A stretch of DNA of 34,627 nucleotides from Synergistaceae bacterium (GTDB lineage Bacteria; Synergistota; Synergistia; Synergistales; Synergistaceae). Position numbers and translations under genes: made by a program. Positions 1 through 8,119 of this stretch are shown here, piece after piece. The notes under the pieces were generated by a model that saw only the letters and a list, made by a program, of their open reading frames with translations, made no database searches and was not told where the DNA came from. The stretch covers positions 1 to 34,627 of the forward strand of contig JAIRNC010000115.1 in the NCBI GenBank assembly GCA_031258255.1, given 5' to 3'. The stretch's first letter is position 1; the number at the start of each line of letters is the position of its first letter.

Positions 1-81
1 GGGACAGGCACGGGGCAGACGCGCGTTCGGGGCGTCGAGACGATTGACGCCGAAGGGCTTGCGGGGATCGCTTTTGCGTAA
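1..81 (+). CDS. C-terminal end of an unidentified protein (5' truncated)
   Basis: Frame 1 is open from the first base to a TAA at 79-81 and gives 26 residues ending in AGIAFA. It ends 33 bases before the next gene's start, on the same strand, which fits the tail of an upstream gene. There is too little sequence to name a family. A chance open frame of this length is quite possible in GC-rich DNA, so the call rests mainly on position. Confidence 0.4.
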   Translation, partial: GTGTGQTRVRGVETIDAEGLAGIAFA

Positions 82-114
82 GGTTCCCCGGGAGATTTGG
101 AAGGAGGAGTTTTT

Positions 115-2877
115 TTGAGTAAGAGGAAGTTTGTTCTGTTCGCCCTCGTGGCGGCATTGGTGCTGGGCTTCGCGGGAAGCGCGATGGCAGGGGACGTCAC
201 ATGGAAAGGCGTGGGTTCTTCGCTTATAGGAGACTGGAATGTACCCACTAACTGGGAAGGCGGCGCACCAGGTGCCGGTGATGACGTGTTCATTCCGGCC
301 GGTTCGCAGGTAACGGTGCCGACTGCGACTGCGCCTGTGGCTAAAACCGTGACTTTCCAAGCCGCCGCGCAGGGTGTTGACCGCCCACAGACACAGCTCA
401 CGCTTAATGCCGGTTTGACTGTGGGAGACACTGGGACTGCCGCAGAGGATGCCCCGCTCATTAAAATAACCGCGGCTCATGAGACTATCATATCCGGCAA
501 CGCCGATGGCGCGATAACGCTTACGGATCACGCTAACTCCGCCACTACTCATAGGATCATTTCGGTGGCACCGGATCAAACGTTGACCATCGAAGTTCCA
601 GTTGGAGGAGACGGAGCAGAAGTGACCGAAATCCGAAAAGACGGCACAGGCACGTTGGCGCTCACGTCTGATGAAGCCCCAGCCAATGAGCCTGTTATAA
701 CCGTCACCAACGGGACGCTGATACTCTCCAACGAGGATCTAGTAGCGCTTAATAGCACAATAAGGCTCGCAGCCGCTACATCGAGATTGATCCTGAGCGG
801 AGATGACGGATTCACTTTTGCCCCCGCGTCGGCGGCGACTAGAGATGTGACCGTAACTTTAGCAGGAGCGACTGTAGCAATAGACGCCGGCACGGAAGTG
901 ACCCTTGGCGGCGCTGGAGCTTCAATCTTGACTGATCGCGCAACGGTCATTGTCTCCGGCGACCTGACGATTGAGAGCACGGTTGCCGCTTTCACAGCAC
1001 ATCCTTCCGTCAGGGTGGTCGAAGGCGGCAAGGTGACCATAGCCGCTCCCGCGGCCGACCCCGTTTTCAACAACCTGACCGGCGACGGGAGCGTCGTGAT
1101 CAACAGAGACCTGACGATCCAGCCGGCCGCGGCTGCCGCCTCGTTCGAGTTCAGCGGCGACATATCCGGGAGCGGCGGCCTGACCTACGACGCGCAGACT
1201 ACCTCTGTGGCTGACACCACCGCGTTCACGCTCAGCGGCACGAACACATATCTTGGCGACACGACGGTCGTAACTGAGGCTGCCGCCGGCGGGAACGAAG
1301 GCCGGCAGGGGCTGAGGCTGGCCAGCGCGAGCGCGCTCTCACCCGCCAGCACCCTGGCTCTCGGCAACGCAAACGGAGCGGGCAGGATAGTCGTGGCGGG
1401 AGACATCACGCTGCCTAACGATATTAACGTGACCGCTGTAGGCGCCGGCGTCATCTACGTCCCTGACGGCAGCAAGCTGACGCTCACCGGGGAACTCGAC
1501 GTAGTAAATGCCGCAAACAACACCCTCTTCAAGAGAGGCCCTGGCGAGCTGGTCCTGGACGGGTTCATCGTGCCTACGACCACCGGGACGCTCATTGTCA
1601 ACGATGGCACCCTCACGCTCGCGTCTGACGGCGCGGCGGACGAGATAGACCTGCAGATCAACCAGAACGGGACGCTCAACATACCGACGTCCCAGACCCA
1701 CACGCCTCTGAACGGCGCTAATAATGCTGACTTGTTCGCCAACGGGGCTAAGATCGTCGCGCACCTGACGCCAGCCAACCTGATCGACCCAAACAATCCC
1801 GACGACGCCGATCCGTATCTCAACGTCGACGGAAGGCTCGAGGTGGTAGGCGCCACAAACAGGGTCAGGATCGTGCCGAACTTCATCGGCACCATAAAGA
1901 AGGATCAGCGGCTGCTCGTAATCGACTACGCCGAGGACGGCACCGCAGCTATAGGCACTTATGCAGACGCCGACAACTTCCGCGTCATTAACGCGGACGG
2001 CAGCGCGAACACCACTGACTTCGTGGTGGAGGACTTATCAGACGGGCGCGACAACCGCGGCATCGCCCTGCGGGCGCTCAAGAATCTGGACATCGCTGCC
2101 CCAGTGGATCCCACCTACTCTATCTCGCCAAAACTCGCCGCTGACCTCAAGACGATAACAGTCAGCTTCCTGAAGAACGGCGCGACCGACACGGGGCTGA
2201 ACGGCACGTTCGACTACGACATAACGCTTGGCACGACGTCGGTGACGGATAGTACCGATGTGGTCGCCGGGATAGCCACGATAGAGCTGGTCGACGAGCT
2301 GGAGCTCAACAAGACCTACACCCTCACAGTGAGCGGGATCGCGGACTACGAGGGCAAGAGCAAAACGTTCGGCTACGACACCACCGTGTCGCAGCCACCA
2401 TATCCTTCGGATTACACGTGGGCCGCGGACGGCAGCAAGGTTGGCGACGATGCCGTATTCGCCAGCAGCTTCGCGTTCAACGACTCCGATAACACGATAG
2501 TGGCGACGATCTACGACCCGAGGCTGGCCGATCTCTCCAGCCAGAAACTCTGGGTATGGGTGGTAACCCCCAGCGGCAACACAGGGACAAAATATGACCT
2601 TGGCAGCGTCACGCCCGCGCCGGTCTCCGGCAAGCCCGGCTACTACACGCTGACGGTCCCCGTGGGCGGCCTGAGCGACTCCGTGCTGGAGGCCGCAGCC
2701 AAAGACTTCGCTGTGTACTACCAGGCAGTGGAGGCCCTTTCCGTCAGGGCCAACAGCCCCAAGCAGTCGATCAGCACCGGCGGCGGTAACGGCGGCGGCG
2801 GTTGCGACGCTGGCTTCGGCCTCTTCGGCCTCCTGGCCGCGACGGGCGCCGTGGCGCTCCTCCGCAGGAAGGGCTAA
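115..2877 (+). CDS. Surface/secreted beta-repeat protein with Synergist-CTERM sorting tail
   Basis: The start is the TTG at 115, because GGAAGGAGGAG (99-109) is its ribosome site; an earlier in-frame TTG at 97 would lie upstream of that site. The 920-residue product opens with a signal peptide (SKRKF, hydrophobic stretch, SAMAG). Much of the body is Thr/Ala/Gly-rich beta-strand sequence, including pieces like LSGTNTYLGDTTV and GPGELVLDG that resemble autotransporter-associated beta-strand (PATR) repeats. From about residue 675 the sequence looks like globular beta-sandwich domains. Residues 889-920 are a Gly-rich linker, CDAGFG with Cys897, a hydrophobic helix and RRKG, matching the Synergist-CTERM layout. 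No outer-membrane beta-barrel is seen, so it is probably sorted to the envelope through the tail. The function is unknown; adhesin or surface layer is inference. Base composition changes around position 960-1000. Confidence 0.88.
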   Translation: MSKRKFVLFALVAALVLGFAGSAMAGDVTWKGVGSSLIGDWNVPTNWEGGAPGAGDDVFIPAGSQVTVPTATAPVAKTVTFQAAAQGVDRPQTQLTLNAGLTVGDTGTAAEDAPLIKITAAHETIISGNADGAITLTDHANSATTHRIISVAPDQTLTIEVPVGGDGAEVTEIRKDGTGTLALTSDEAPANEPVITVTNGTLILSNEDLVALNSTIRLAAATSRLILSGDDGFTFAPASAATRDVTVTLAGATVAIDAGTEVTLGGAGASILTDRATVIVSGDLTIESTVAAFTAHPSVRVVEGGKVTIAAPAADPVFNNLTGDGSVVINRDLTIQPAAAAASFEFSGDISGSGGLTYDAQTTSVADTTAFTLSGTNTYLGDTTVVTEAAAGGNEGRQGLRLASASALSPASTLALGNANGAGRIVVAGDITLPNDINVTAVGAGVIYVPDGSKLTLTGELDVVNAANNTLFKRGPGELVLDGFIVPTTTGTLIVNDGTLTLASDGAADEIDLQINQNGTLNIPTSQTHTPLNGANNADLFANGAKIVAHLTPANLIDPNNPDDADPYLNVDGRLEVVGATNRVRIVPNFIGTIKKDQRLLVIDYAEDGTAAIGTYADADNFRVINADGSANTTDFVVEDLSDGRDNRGIALRALKNLDIAAPVDPTYSISPKLAADLKTITVSFLKNGATDTGLNGTFDYDITLGTTSVTDSTDVVAGIATIELVDELELNKTYTLTVSGIADYEGKSKTFGYDTTVSQPPYPSDYTWAADGSKVGDDAVFASSFAFNDSDNTIVATIYDPRLADLSSQKLWVWVVTPSGNTGTKYDLGSVTPAPVSGKPGYYTLTVPVGGLSDSVLEAAAKDFAVYYQAVEALSVRANSPKQSISTGGGNGGGGCDAGFGLFGLLAATGAVALLRRKG

Positions 2878-2921
2878 GACGAGAACGAACTGGTAATCAT
2901 CGGACATTAAGTATCGACCAA

Positions 2922-2953
2922 GCGAGGGAGGGGCCGCGAGGCCCCTCCCTCGC
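2922..2953 (+). terminator. Strong GC-rich hairpin after the surface-protein gene
   Basis: A perfect 14-bp stem (2922-2935 with 2940-2953) closes on a GCGA loop 45 bases after the stop codon. No long T-tract follows, so it may act as a factor-assisted terminator or an mRNA 3' end stabiliser. Confidence 0.7.
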
Positions 2954-2980
2954 GTTCGTGTGTCCCTGCACGCGTCGGGC

Positions 2981-3233
2981 GCGGAAATTTATTGCGTGTA
3001 AAAACCCGCGTTTGGTGTTTGCTTGGCACGTCCCTCGCGCAGAGACCGGGGCGGGGGGTATTTTTCGGGTTGCCGTTGCGAAGCAGTGCGCCCGAAAAAT
3101 GCACCCTGCCTCGGCCTCTGCGCGAGCGCGGCAATCACGAAACAACGGCTGCATTTACGCAACAAACGCCTATTTCCCGGTGCGGGACACCGGGCTACAA
3201 CGGACACGTAACGCCATGACGCGGAAATTTATT
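2981..3233. repeat. Non-coding block bounded by 13-bp direct repeats
   Basis: The 13-mer GCGGAAATTTATT occurs at 2981-2993 and again at 3221-3233, enclosing about 227 bases with no convincing gene. Several short open frames here overlap in most frames and show no family resemblance. The block contains the long inverted repeat at 3034-3126. It could be a small non-autonomous mobile element or an intergenic repeat unit. The direct repeats could be target duplications but are long for that. Confidence 0.5.
3034..3126. repeat. 36-bp imperfect inverted repeat able to form a long hairpin
   Basis: Arms 3034-3069 and 3091-3126 match at 31 of 36 positions, starting CTCGCGCAGAG and ending ATTTTTCGGG, with a 21-base loop. 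Several mismatches are G/A or T/C and would still pair as G-U in RNA on one strand, which suggests that structure may be conserved. It is far longer than a simple terminator. Confidence 0.7.
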
Positions 3234-3243
3234 AAATGCTGTT

Positions 3244-3264
3244 GCCCTGCTGCGCAGACAGGGC
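3244..3264 (-). terminator. Short hairpin after the HE-motif gene
   Basis: GCCCTG (3244-3249) pairs with CAGGGC (3259-3264) just beyond the 3' end of the minus-strand gene at 3276-4115. The downstream side on the minus strand is AT-rich but lacks a clean T-tract, so the terminator call is tentative. Confidence 0.35.
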
Positions 3265-3275
3265 GACCGAAATCA

Positions 3276-4115
3276 TCAGGACTCGCCCTTTTTCATGCCC
3301 GCGATCCCTAGGATTCCGGCAGTGGCGAGCTTCAGCGCCAAATCTGTGGGGTTCTCGCATATTGCCGCAGCCCCGTCATCATCCGGGTGCGATTCGAGCG
3401 CGTCGAGCGCCGCGTTCAGGTGACGGCACACCGTCGGGACTGACTCCGCTGGCAGGTTTTTTACGTAAGACCACAGGCGCCCGCCCTCTTTTACGCCGTC
3501 GCCATCCGAAGTCAGCCCAAAGAATTTTCTCTGGAGGGAGGCGCTGAAACGCCCAAACGCCGCTATCTGCCCCGCGTAGTCCGCGGCTACCTCGTCGAGG
3601 ACGTGATTCTTCATCCCTCCCAGCGCCCTCAATATAAAGTAACGGAAGCACTCATGGTAAAGCCGTATTATGGTTGATTTTCCAATCCACACATCCTCCT
3701 GGATGCCCACATCCTCTCCCGAGAGCGCGCTGTAGCCGGCCCTGTTCATTAAAATGACCCGGTGCCCTTTCATTTCCGGAAGCTTGACCGCCACCGTGAA
3801 AGCGTTCACCGACGGAGGAATGCTGAACGCTTCGGTTTTTGCCTCCCAAATACCATAGAGACGTTCAAACAGCGTCCGATCCGCGGAGAATACGACCGGT
3901 ATCCTCCCGGCGGCCGTCCTCTCTATCCAGCAGTGGGTTTTGACGTTTTTTAATATGCTCTGGACGGCATCGGGGAAACGCAGGCGTCTTTTTTCCCACT
4001 CCCTCCACTCACTGACGCAGCTCTCGTCCCGAAGCGGAAATTTCATGGCGCCAACGTCCTCGTAGCGTTGTCCCAGGTATTGCAGCGCGACTTCGTTTGC
4101 GGAAGATTCTGTCAT
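3276..4115 (-). CDS. Hypothetical protein with HE...DE motifs, possibly zincin-like
   Basis: The ATG at 4115 is preferred over the upstream TTG at 4148 because GAGGAGAAGAGG sits just before it. The product has 279 residues with no signal peptide or clear membrane helix. I do not recognise the family. A helix containing His154-Glu155 (YHECFRYF) is followed about 15-25 residues later by DEVAADYAGQ. That pattern resembles gluzincin-type metallopeptidase-like proteins but lacks a full HExxH, so catalysis cannot be claimed. The Ala/Gly-rich C-terminus ends MKKGES. The gene stands alone, divergent from the MoxR operon, separated by about 145 bases that may hold promoters for both. Confidence 0.75.
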   Translation of the reverse strand: MTESSANEVALQYLGQRYEDVGAMKFPLRDESCVSEWREWEKRRLRFPDAVQSILKNVKTHCWIERTAAGRIPVVFSADRTLFERLYGIWEAKTEAFSIPPSVNAFTVAVKLPEMKGHRVILMNRAGYSALSGEDVGIQEDVWIGKSTIIRLYHECFRYFILRALGGMKNHVLDEVAADYAGQIAAFGRFSASLQRKFFGLTSDGDGVKEGGRLWSYVKNLPAESVPTVCRHLNAALDALESHPDDDGAAAICENPTDLALKLATAGILGIAGMKKGES

Positions 4116-4259
4116 TTTCCTCTTCTCCTCATAGTCGTAGTCTAGCAAAATTTGGGAAAAAAAACAAAGATCCCTCTCCCTGACAGATGGGGCTGTTCTA
4201 TCTGGTGGTTTAGTAGTAGTATCGTTCCATGAACTTTTTTATCGAATGGAAGTGATTCA

Positions 4260-5204
4260 GTGGATCCCTTTGAAGTGAAGAACGAGACTGTACTGGCTAT
4301 TTTAGACCGCCTTTCACCGTTTTTGCAGGGAAAAGACGAGGCTCTCATACGCATCCTGGCCTGCGCCTTCTCCGGCGGACATATGCTCCTGGAGGATCTC
4401 CCTGGCCTGGGCAAGACCACGATGGCAATAGCGGCGGCGCGCGTGCTTGGCCTCAGGTTCGGCAGGGTCCAGTGTACGAACGACCTCCTGCCGACGGACG
4501 TGACAGGCCTCAACATCTTCAAGGCGGACAAAGGCGCCTTCGAGTTCCACCCCGGGCCGATATTCAACAACCTCGTCCTCGTGGACGAGATAAACAGGGC
4601 GACGGCGAAGACGCAGAGCGCGCTCCTTGAGGCCATGGGCGAGGAGCAGGCCACAGTGGACGGCCTCACGTACCGCCTCGCGCGCCCCTTCATGGTGATC
4701 GCCACCCAAAACCCGATAGAGCACTCCGGCACGACGCCACTGCCGGAGTCACAGATGGACAGGTTCATGATGAGGGTCTCTATCGGTTATCCAGACAGGG
4801 CCTCTGAGTTGGACATCCTCAGATCCGGCAGCCAGCGGTTCGCCATAGAGGGCATATCCCCCGTCCTGTACCCCGAGGCCGTCGTGTCCGCCCAGCAGTC
4901 CATAGAGCGCGACATCGTAGCGTCGGACAGGATCCTCGATTACATACTGTCGATAGCCCAGGTGACGAGAGACCACCCGCACATAGCATCCGGCGTCTCC
5001 ACCCGTGGGGCGATGGTGCTCCTGGCTTGCGCCAAATGCGCCGCGTGGATGCAGGGCAGAGGCTTCGTCATACCAGAGGACGTGAAGGCCTTCGCCACGG
5101 AGGCGCTCGCGCACAGGATACAGATTAAGGGCGCTGCCAGGCGCGGCTCGGAGGACGCACAGGAAATCATACAGTCGGTCATGAACGAGGTCCCCGTGCC
5201 CTGA
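4260..5204 (+). CDS. MoxR-family AAA+ ATPase
   Basis: The 314-residue protein belongs to the MoxR AAA+ chaperone-like ATPases. The Walker A GLGKTT is at residues 49-54, Walker B LVLVDEI at 105-111, followed by the family signature NRA. The QCTNDLLPTDVTG segment near 71-83, ATQNP and PLPESQMDRF are all typical, and a lid domain follows. The GTG start at 4260 has GGAAG at a normal distance. The stop overlaps the next ATG (TGATG), so translation is probably coupled to the DUF58 gene. MoxR, DUF58 and transglutaminase genes commonly form one operon, in which MoxR is thought to help assemble or activate partners. The substrate is unknown here. Confidence 0.93.
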   Translation: MDPFEVKNETVLAILDRLSPFLQGKDEALIRILACAFSGGHMLLEDLPGLGKTTMAIAAARVLGLRFGRVQCTNDLLPTDVTGLNIFKADKGAFEFHPGPIFNNLVLVDEINRATAKTQSALLEAMGEEQATVDGLTYRLARPFMVIATQNPIEHSGTTPLPESQMDRFMMRVSIGYPDRASELDILRSGSQRFAIEGISPVLYPEAVVSAQQSIERDIVASDRILDYILSIAQVTRDHPHIASGVSTRGAMVLLACAKCAAWMQGRGFVIPEDVKAFATEALAHRIQIKGAARRGSEDAQEIIQSVMNEVPVP

Positions 5205-6103
5205 TGAGACGCGGACGCGTGAGCATGGTCGTGCATCGGTCCGGGAAAATCTACATAGCCGTCGCCATAGTGCTGGCAGTCCTGGCGATATGCGGCGGGA
5301 ACAACTTCCACTACCTGGCGGCCGCGTCTATGCTGGGTTACATGGCCGTCTCCGGGGAGACGGGGAAGTTCAACATAAGGGGCGCGTCCGTGTCGCTCTT
5401 CTTGCCGGATGAAATTTACGCCGGGACGCCGTTTTTCGCGACGGTCGAGGTGACGAACACAAAGAGGTTTCAGGCCATATCCCTGCTTGACGTGAGCGTG
5501 CTTGGTGGTTCCGCGTTCTTCTCCGTGATTTTGCCGAAGGAGAAAAAAACCGCCACTATAGAACTCGTTGCCCGGCGCCGGGGCGCAAACGACGCCGGCT
5601 CAGTCACGCTCAGGTCCCCCTACCCCTTCAACCTCTTCACGTGCAGCCTCCTCATCCCCTGCCACCAGAGGCTGACCGTGTTCCCGGAACCGCTCAGGGC
5701 AGACGACAGCGCCAGGATGAGCTGCATGGTCGGCCTGGATGAGATGGATGAGGCGCTCTCCCGCCCCGGGCCGCAGAAACGGCACTCTGACTCGGACATA
5801 GCGGGGGTCAGGCCCTACGCGGAGGGCGACCCGATGAAGCTGATACACTGGAAATCCAGCGCGAAGACGGGGCGGCTCAAGTCGCGCCTGTACGAGCCAT
5901 TGAACAGCGGGAAGGTCATCGACCTGGACAGGCTCACGGCGTCCGGCGTCGAGAGGGGCCTCTCCTGCGCGAGCTGGGAGATAAAGGAGTCCATCAGGAC
6001 CGGTGAAGCGATAGGGCTGCTGGATCGCGGGAACCTGCTGGACGTTTCCGGAGAGAGACAGGACAAGCTCTCCATGCTCGCGGCGCTCGCCCTTTATGAG
6101 TGA
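5204..6103 (+). CDS. DUF58 domain protein (MoxR partner)
   Basis: The 299-residue protein has two hydrophobic segments near the N-terminus (about residues 15-50), so most of it probably faces one side of the inner membrane. The DUF58 signature is near residues 195-220: RPYAEGDPMKLIHWK followed by SSAKTGRL. A middle beta-rich region precedes it. It is slightly shorter than many DUF58 proteins, which often carry a vWA-like C-terminus. The ATG overlaps the moxR stop, and the next gene begins 21 bases after its stop. The function is not known biochemically; the MoxR-DUF58-TgpA arrangement suggests one membrane complex. Confidence 0.9.
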   Translation: MRRGRVSMVVHRSGKIYIAVAIVLAVLAICGGNNFHYLAAASMLGYMAVSGETGKFNIRGASVSLFLPDEIYAGTPFFATVEVTNTKRFQAISLLDVSVLGGSAFFSVILPKEKKTATIELVARRRGANDAGSVTLRSPYPFNLFTCSLLIPCHQRLTVFPEPLRADDSARMSCMVGLDEMDEALSRPGPQKRHSDSDIAGVRPYAEGDPMKLIHWKSSAKTGRLKSRLYEPLNSGKVIDLDRLTASGVERGLSCASWEIKESIRTGEAIGLLDRGNLLDVSGERQDKLSMLAALALYE

Positions 6104-6124
6104 GGCGATGGGGGACGCCAAGGC

Positions 6125-8080
6125 ATGATCCGCCTGAGCACCCTCCTTTACGCCAACACCGTCGTCTGCGCGCTGGTTGCCTTGGCGTCCTGCGTCGGCG
6201 CCGTAGCGCCGTCCTCCGTCGCGCTGTTCTTGGCGCTATCCCTGGCCGCTTTTGCCATAGACGCCCTAGGCCTCCGCCGCCCCCCGAGGCTGGCGATCAA
6301 CGCCGTCTCCGTCTGCGCGCTCCTGTGGGCCCTCAGGGCCATGCGGTACAACAACGTGGTAGAGACCTTCACAGGCGCGGTGCTTCTGCTGATATCGGTC
6401 AAGATGCTGGAGGAAAAGAAGTGGAGGGACTATCTGCAAATCCTGGGGCTCGCTGTCCTTGCCGTCCTTAGCGCGGCCATCGTCTCATACATCGAGAGCG
6501 TGGTCTATTACTCCATGCTCATCAGCGTCCTCTCTGGGACGGAGCTGGTGCTGATGTCGTGGTACGACAAAGATCCTGGGGCGCGCATGACCAGCCGTCA
6601 GGCGCTCCGCACCATAGGCGGCGCGGCCCTGATCTGGGCCTCGATGCTCCCAATATGCCTCGCCTTCTTCTTTGCCGCGCCGCGCACGAGGTCCGTGATG
6701 ACGCAATTCCAGAGGCCAGGCGTCGAGACGGCGTCCTCCGGCTTCAGCGACCACGTGGCGCTCGGTTCCGTGAAGGAGATACAACTGAGCGAGAAGACGG
6801 CCTTCCGGGCCGAGGCGCCCTTTTTGCCGCCAAGGGAACTCTACTGGCGCGGCATGACGCTGGACGCGTTTAACGGCACTGCCTGGTTTCCGATGCGCAG
6901 AAATTTTGAAGGGGAGCGTTTCGAGGCCCAGGGCGAACAGGTCGTTCAGGAGATACTCCTGGAGCCTGGCTTTCACAGGGTTTTCTTCGCACTGGACAAG
7001 CCTCTCTGGATCGACAGCGCGAACGCGATCGACCTTGGTGACGGGATTTTCGCGAACGCGAACGCCAGGATGTCAGGGAGGCTGGAGTATAGGGCGTTTT
7101 CATCGCTTTCGCCGTCCATGAAGCCCCTGGATCCCAGCGGGAACAGGAGGATTTACCTGGCCCTGCCAGAGGGCTTCATGCCGGAGCTCAGGGAAATCAC
7201 CGCCGCGATCACTTACGGGAAGGGCGACAGGGAAAAAGCGGAGGCGATAATGGCGTATCTTGCCCCGCCGAATTTCGAATACTCCCTGAGCGACCTGCCA
7301 GCCTCCGATAACCCATTAGGCGAATTCATCCTCTCGTCCCGCCGGGGAAACTGCGAGTATTTCGCCACGGCGATGGGCGTGATGCTGCGGCAGGCGGGCG
7401 TGCCGAGCCGTCTCGTGGCTGGATATCAGGGAGGCGAGTACAACAGGGGCAGCGGCTATTACATCGTAAGCCAGGCTGACGCCCACGTCTGGGTGGAGGC
7501 ATGGGACCGGGACGCGGCCGCGTGGGTGAGGTACGACCCCACCCCGTCTGTCTCCTCTGAGATGGCAGAGGCAGAGACGGATAGGAAGTATAATTTACTC
7601 TCCTTCTACCTCGACGCCCTGAACTACAGGGTGTCAAAGATATTCCTGGAATATGACAGAGAGTCGCAGTGGGAAATGCTGGGGGGCTTCCGCCGGGCGA
7701 TAGAAAATTCCGGCAGGCTCGCCCCGGAGGAGACTGGTGAATTTTTCAGGTACCTGTGGAAGCTGGCCGCGCTCCTGGCGGCAACGGCAACTGTTTTCCT
7801 CGCTGCCGTTGCCGCCAGGAGCGCCATGCGGCGCAGAAGGGACAGGGAGGGCGCTCTCTTGCGCGATTTCCTCCGGGTCATGAAGCGCAAGGGGTACGAA
7901 AAGGCCCCCTGCTGCGGACTGGAGGAGTTCGTGTCATCCATCGCCAGCGACATCGCCGTATCAACGCTCGCCCGCTCCTTCGTCCTGATCTTCGAGGAGT
8001 TCTACTTTCGCGACATCCCTATCGACGCAGACACCGAGTCCGAGCTCCGCTCGATACTGAAAAAGATCCGCGCGGGCTGA
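6125..8080 (+). CDS. TgpA-type membrane transglutaminase-like protein
   Basis: The 651-residue protein has several N-terminal membrane helices (roughly residues 10-190, DUF3488/TgpA_N region), then a large extracytoplasmic part with a transglutaminase core. The triad is visible: Cys410 in GNCEYFA, His454 in DAHVWVEAW and Asp471 in RYDPTP. One more helix near residues 550-570 is followed by a cytoplasmic tail resembling DUF4129. These proteins act at the envelope as transglutaminases or peptidases; the natural substrate is mostly unknown. It is the last gene of the moxR-DUF58-tgpA operon. Confidence 0.92.
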   Translation: MIRLSTLLYANTVVCALVALASCVGAVAPSSVALFLALSLAAFAIDALGLRRPPRLAINAVSVCALLWALRAMRYNNVVETFTGAVLLLISVKMLEEKKWRDYLQILGLAVLAVLSAAIVSYIESVVYYSMLISVLSGTELVLMSWYDKDPGARMTSRQALRTIGGAALIWASMLPICLAFFFAAPRTRSVMTQFQRPGVETASSGFSDHVALGSVKEIQLSEKTAFRAEAPFLPPRELYWRGMTLDAFNGTAWFPMRRNFEGERFEAQGEQVVQEILLEPGFHRVFFALDKPLWIDSANAIDLGDGIFANANARMSGRLEYRAFSSLSPSMKPLDPSGNRRIYLALPEGFMPELREITAAITYGKGDREKAEAIMAYLAPPNFEYSLSDLPASDNPLGEFILSSRRGNCEYFATAMGVMLRQAGVPSRLVAGYQGGEYNRGSGYYIVSQADAHVWVEAWDRDAAAWVRYDPTPSVSSEMAEAETDRKYNLLSFYLDALNYRVSKIFLEYDRESQWEMLGGFRRAIENSGRLAPEETGEFFRYLWKLAALLAATATVFLAAVAARSAMRRRRDREGALLRDFLRVMKRKGYEKAPCCGLEEFVSSIASDIAVSTLARSFVLIFEEFYFRDIPIDADTESELRSILKKIRAG

Positions 8081-8081
8081 G

Positions 8082-8115
8082 GCCGCCCGTTCGGGACAGC
8101 GCGAAACCGGGCGGC
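8082..8115. terminator. Hairpin between convergent tgpA and alr
   Basis: GCCGCCCG (8082-8089) pairs with CGGGCGGC (8108-8115) in the 39-base gap between the converging genes. There is no T-tract on either strand, so it may be a bidirectional transcription barrier rather than a classical terminator. Confidence 0.45.
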
Positions 8116-8119
8116 GGCG

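Noticed and set aside
576-1895. Long minus-strand open frames opposite the surface-protein gene
   Set aside because: They mirror the plus-strand codons of a gene with a signal peptide, ribosome site and sorting tail; they lack ribosome sites and family motifs.
2802-3547. Several overlapping open frames in the block after the surface-protein gene
   Set aside because: They lie in most frames at once, run through the terminator and the inverted repeat, and have low-complexity Arg/Pro-rich products.
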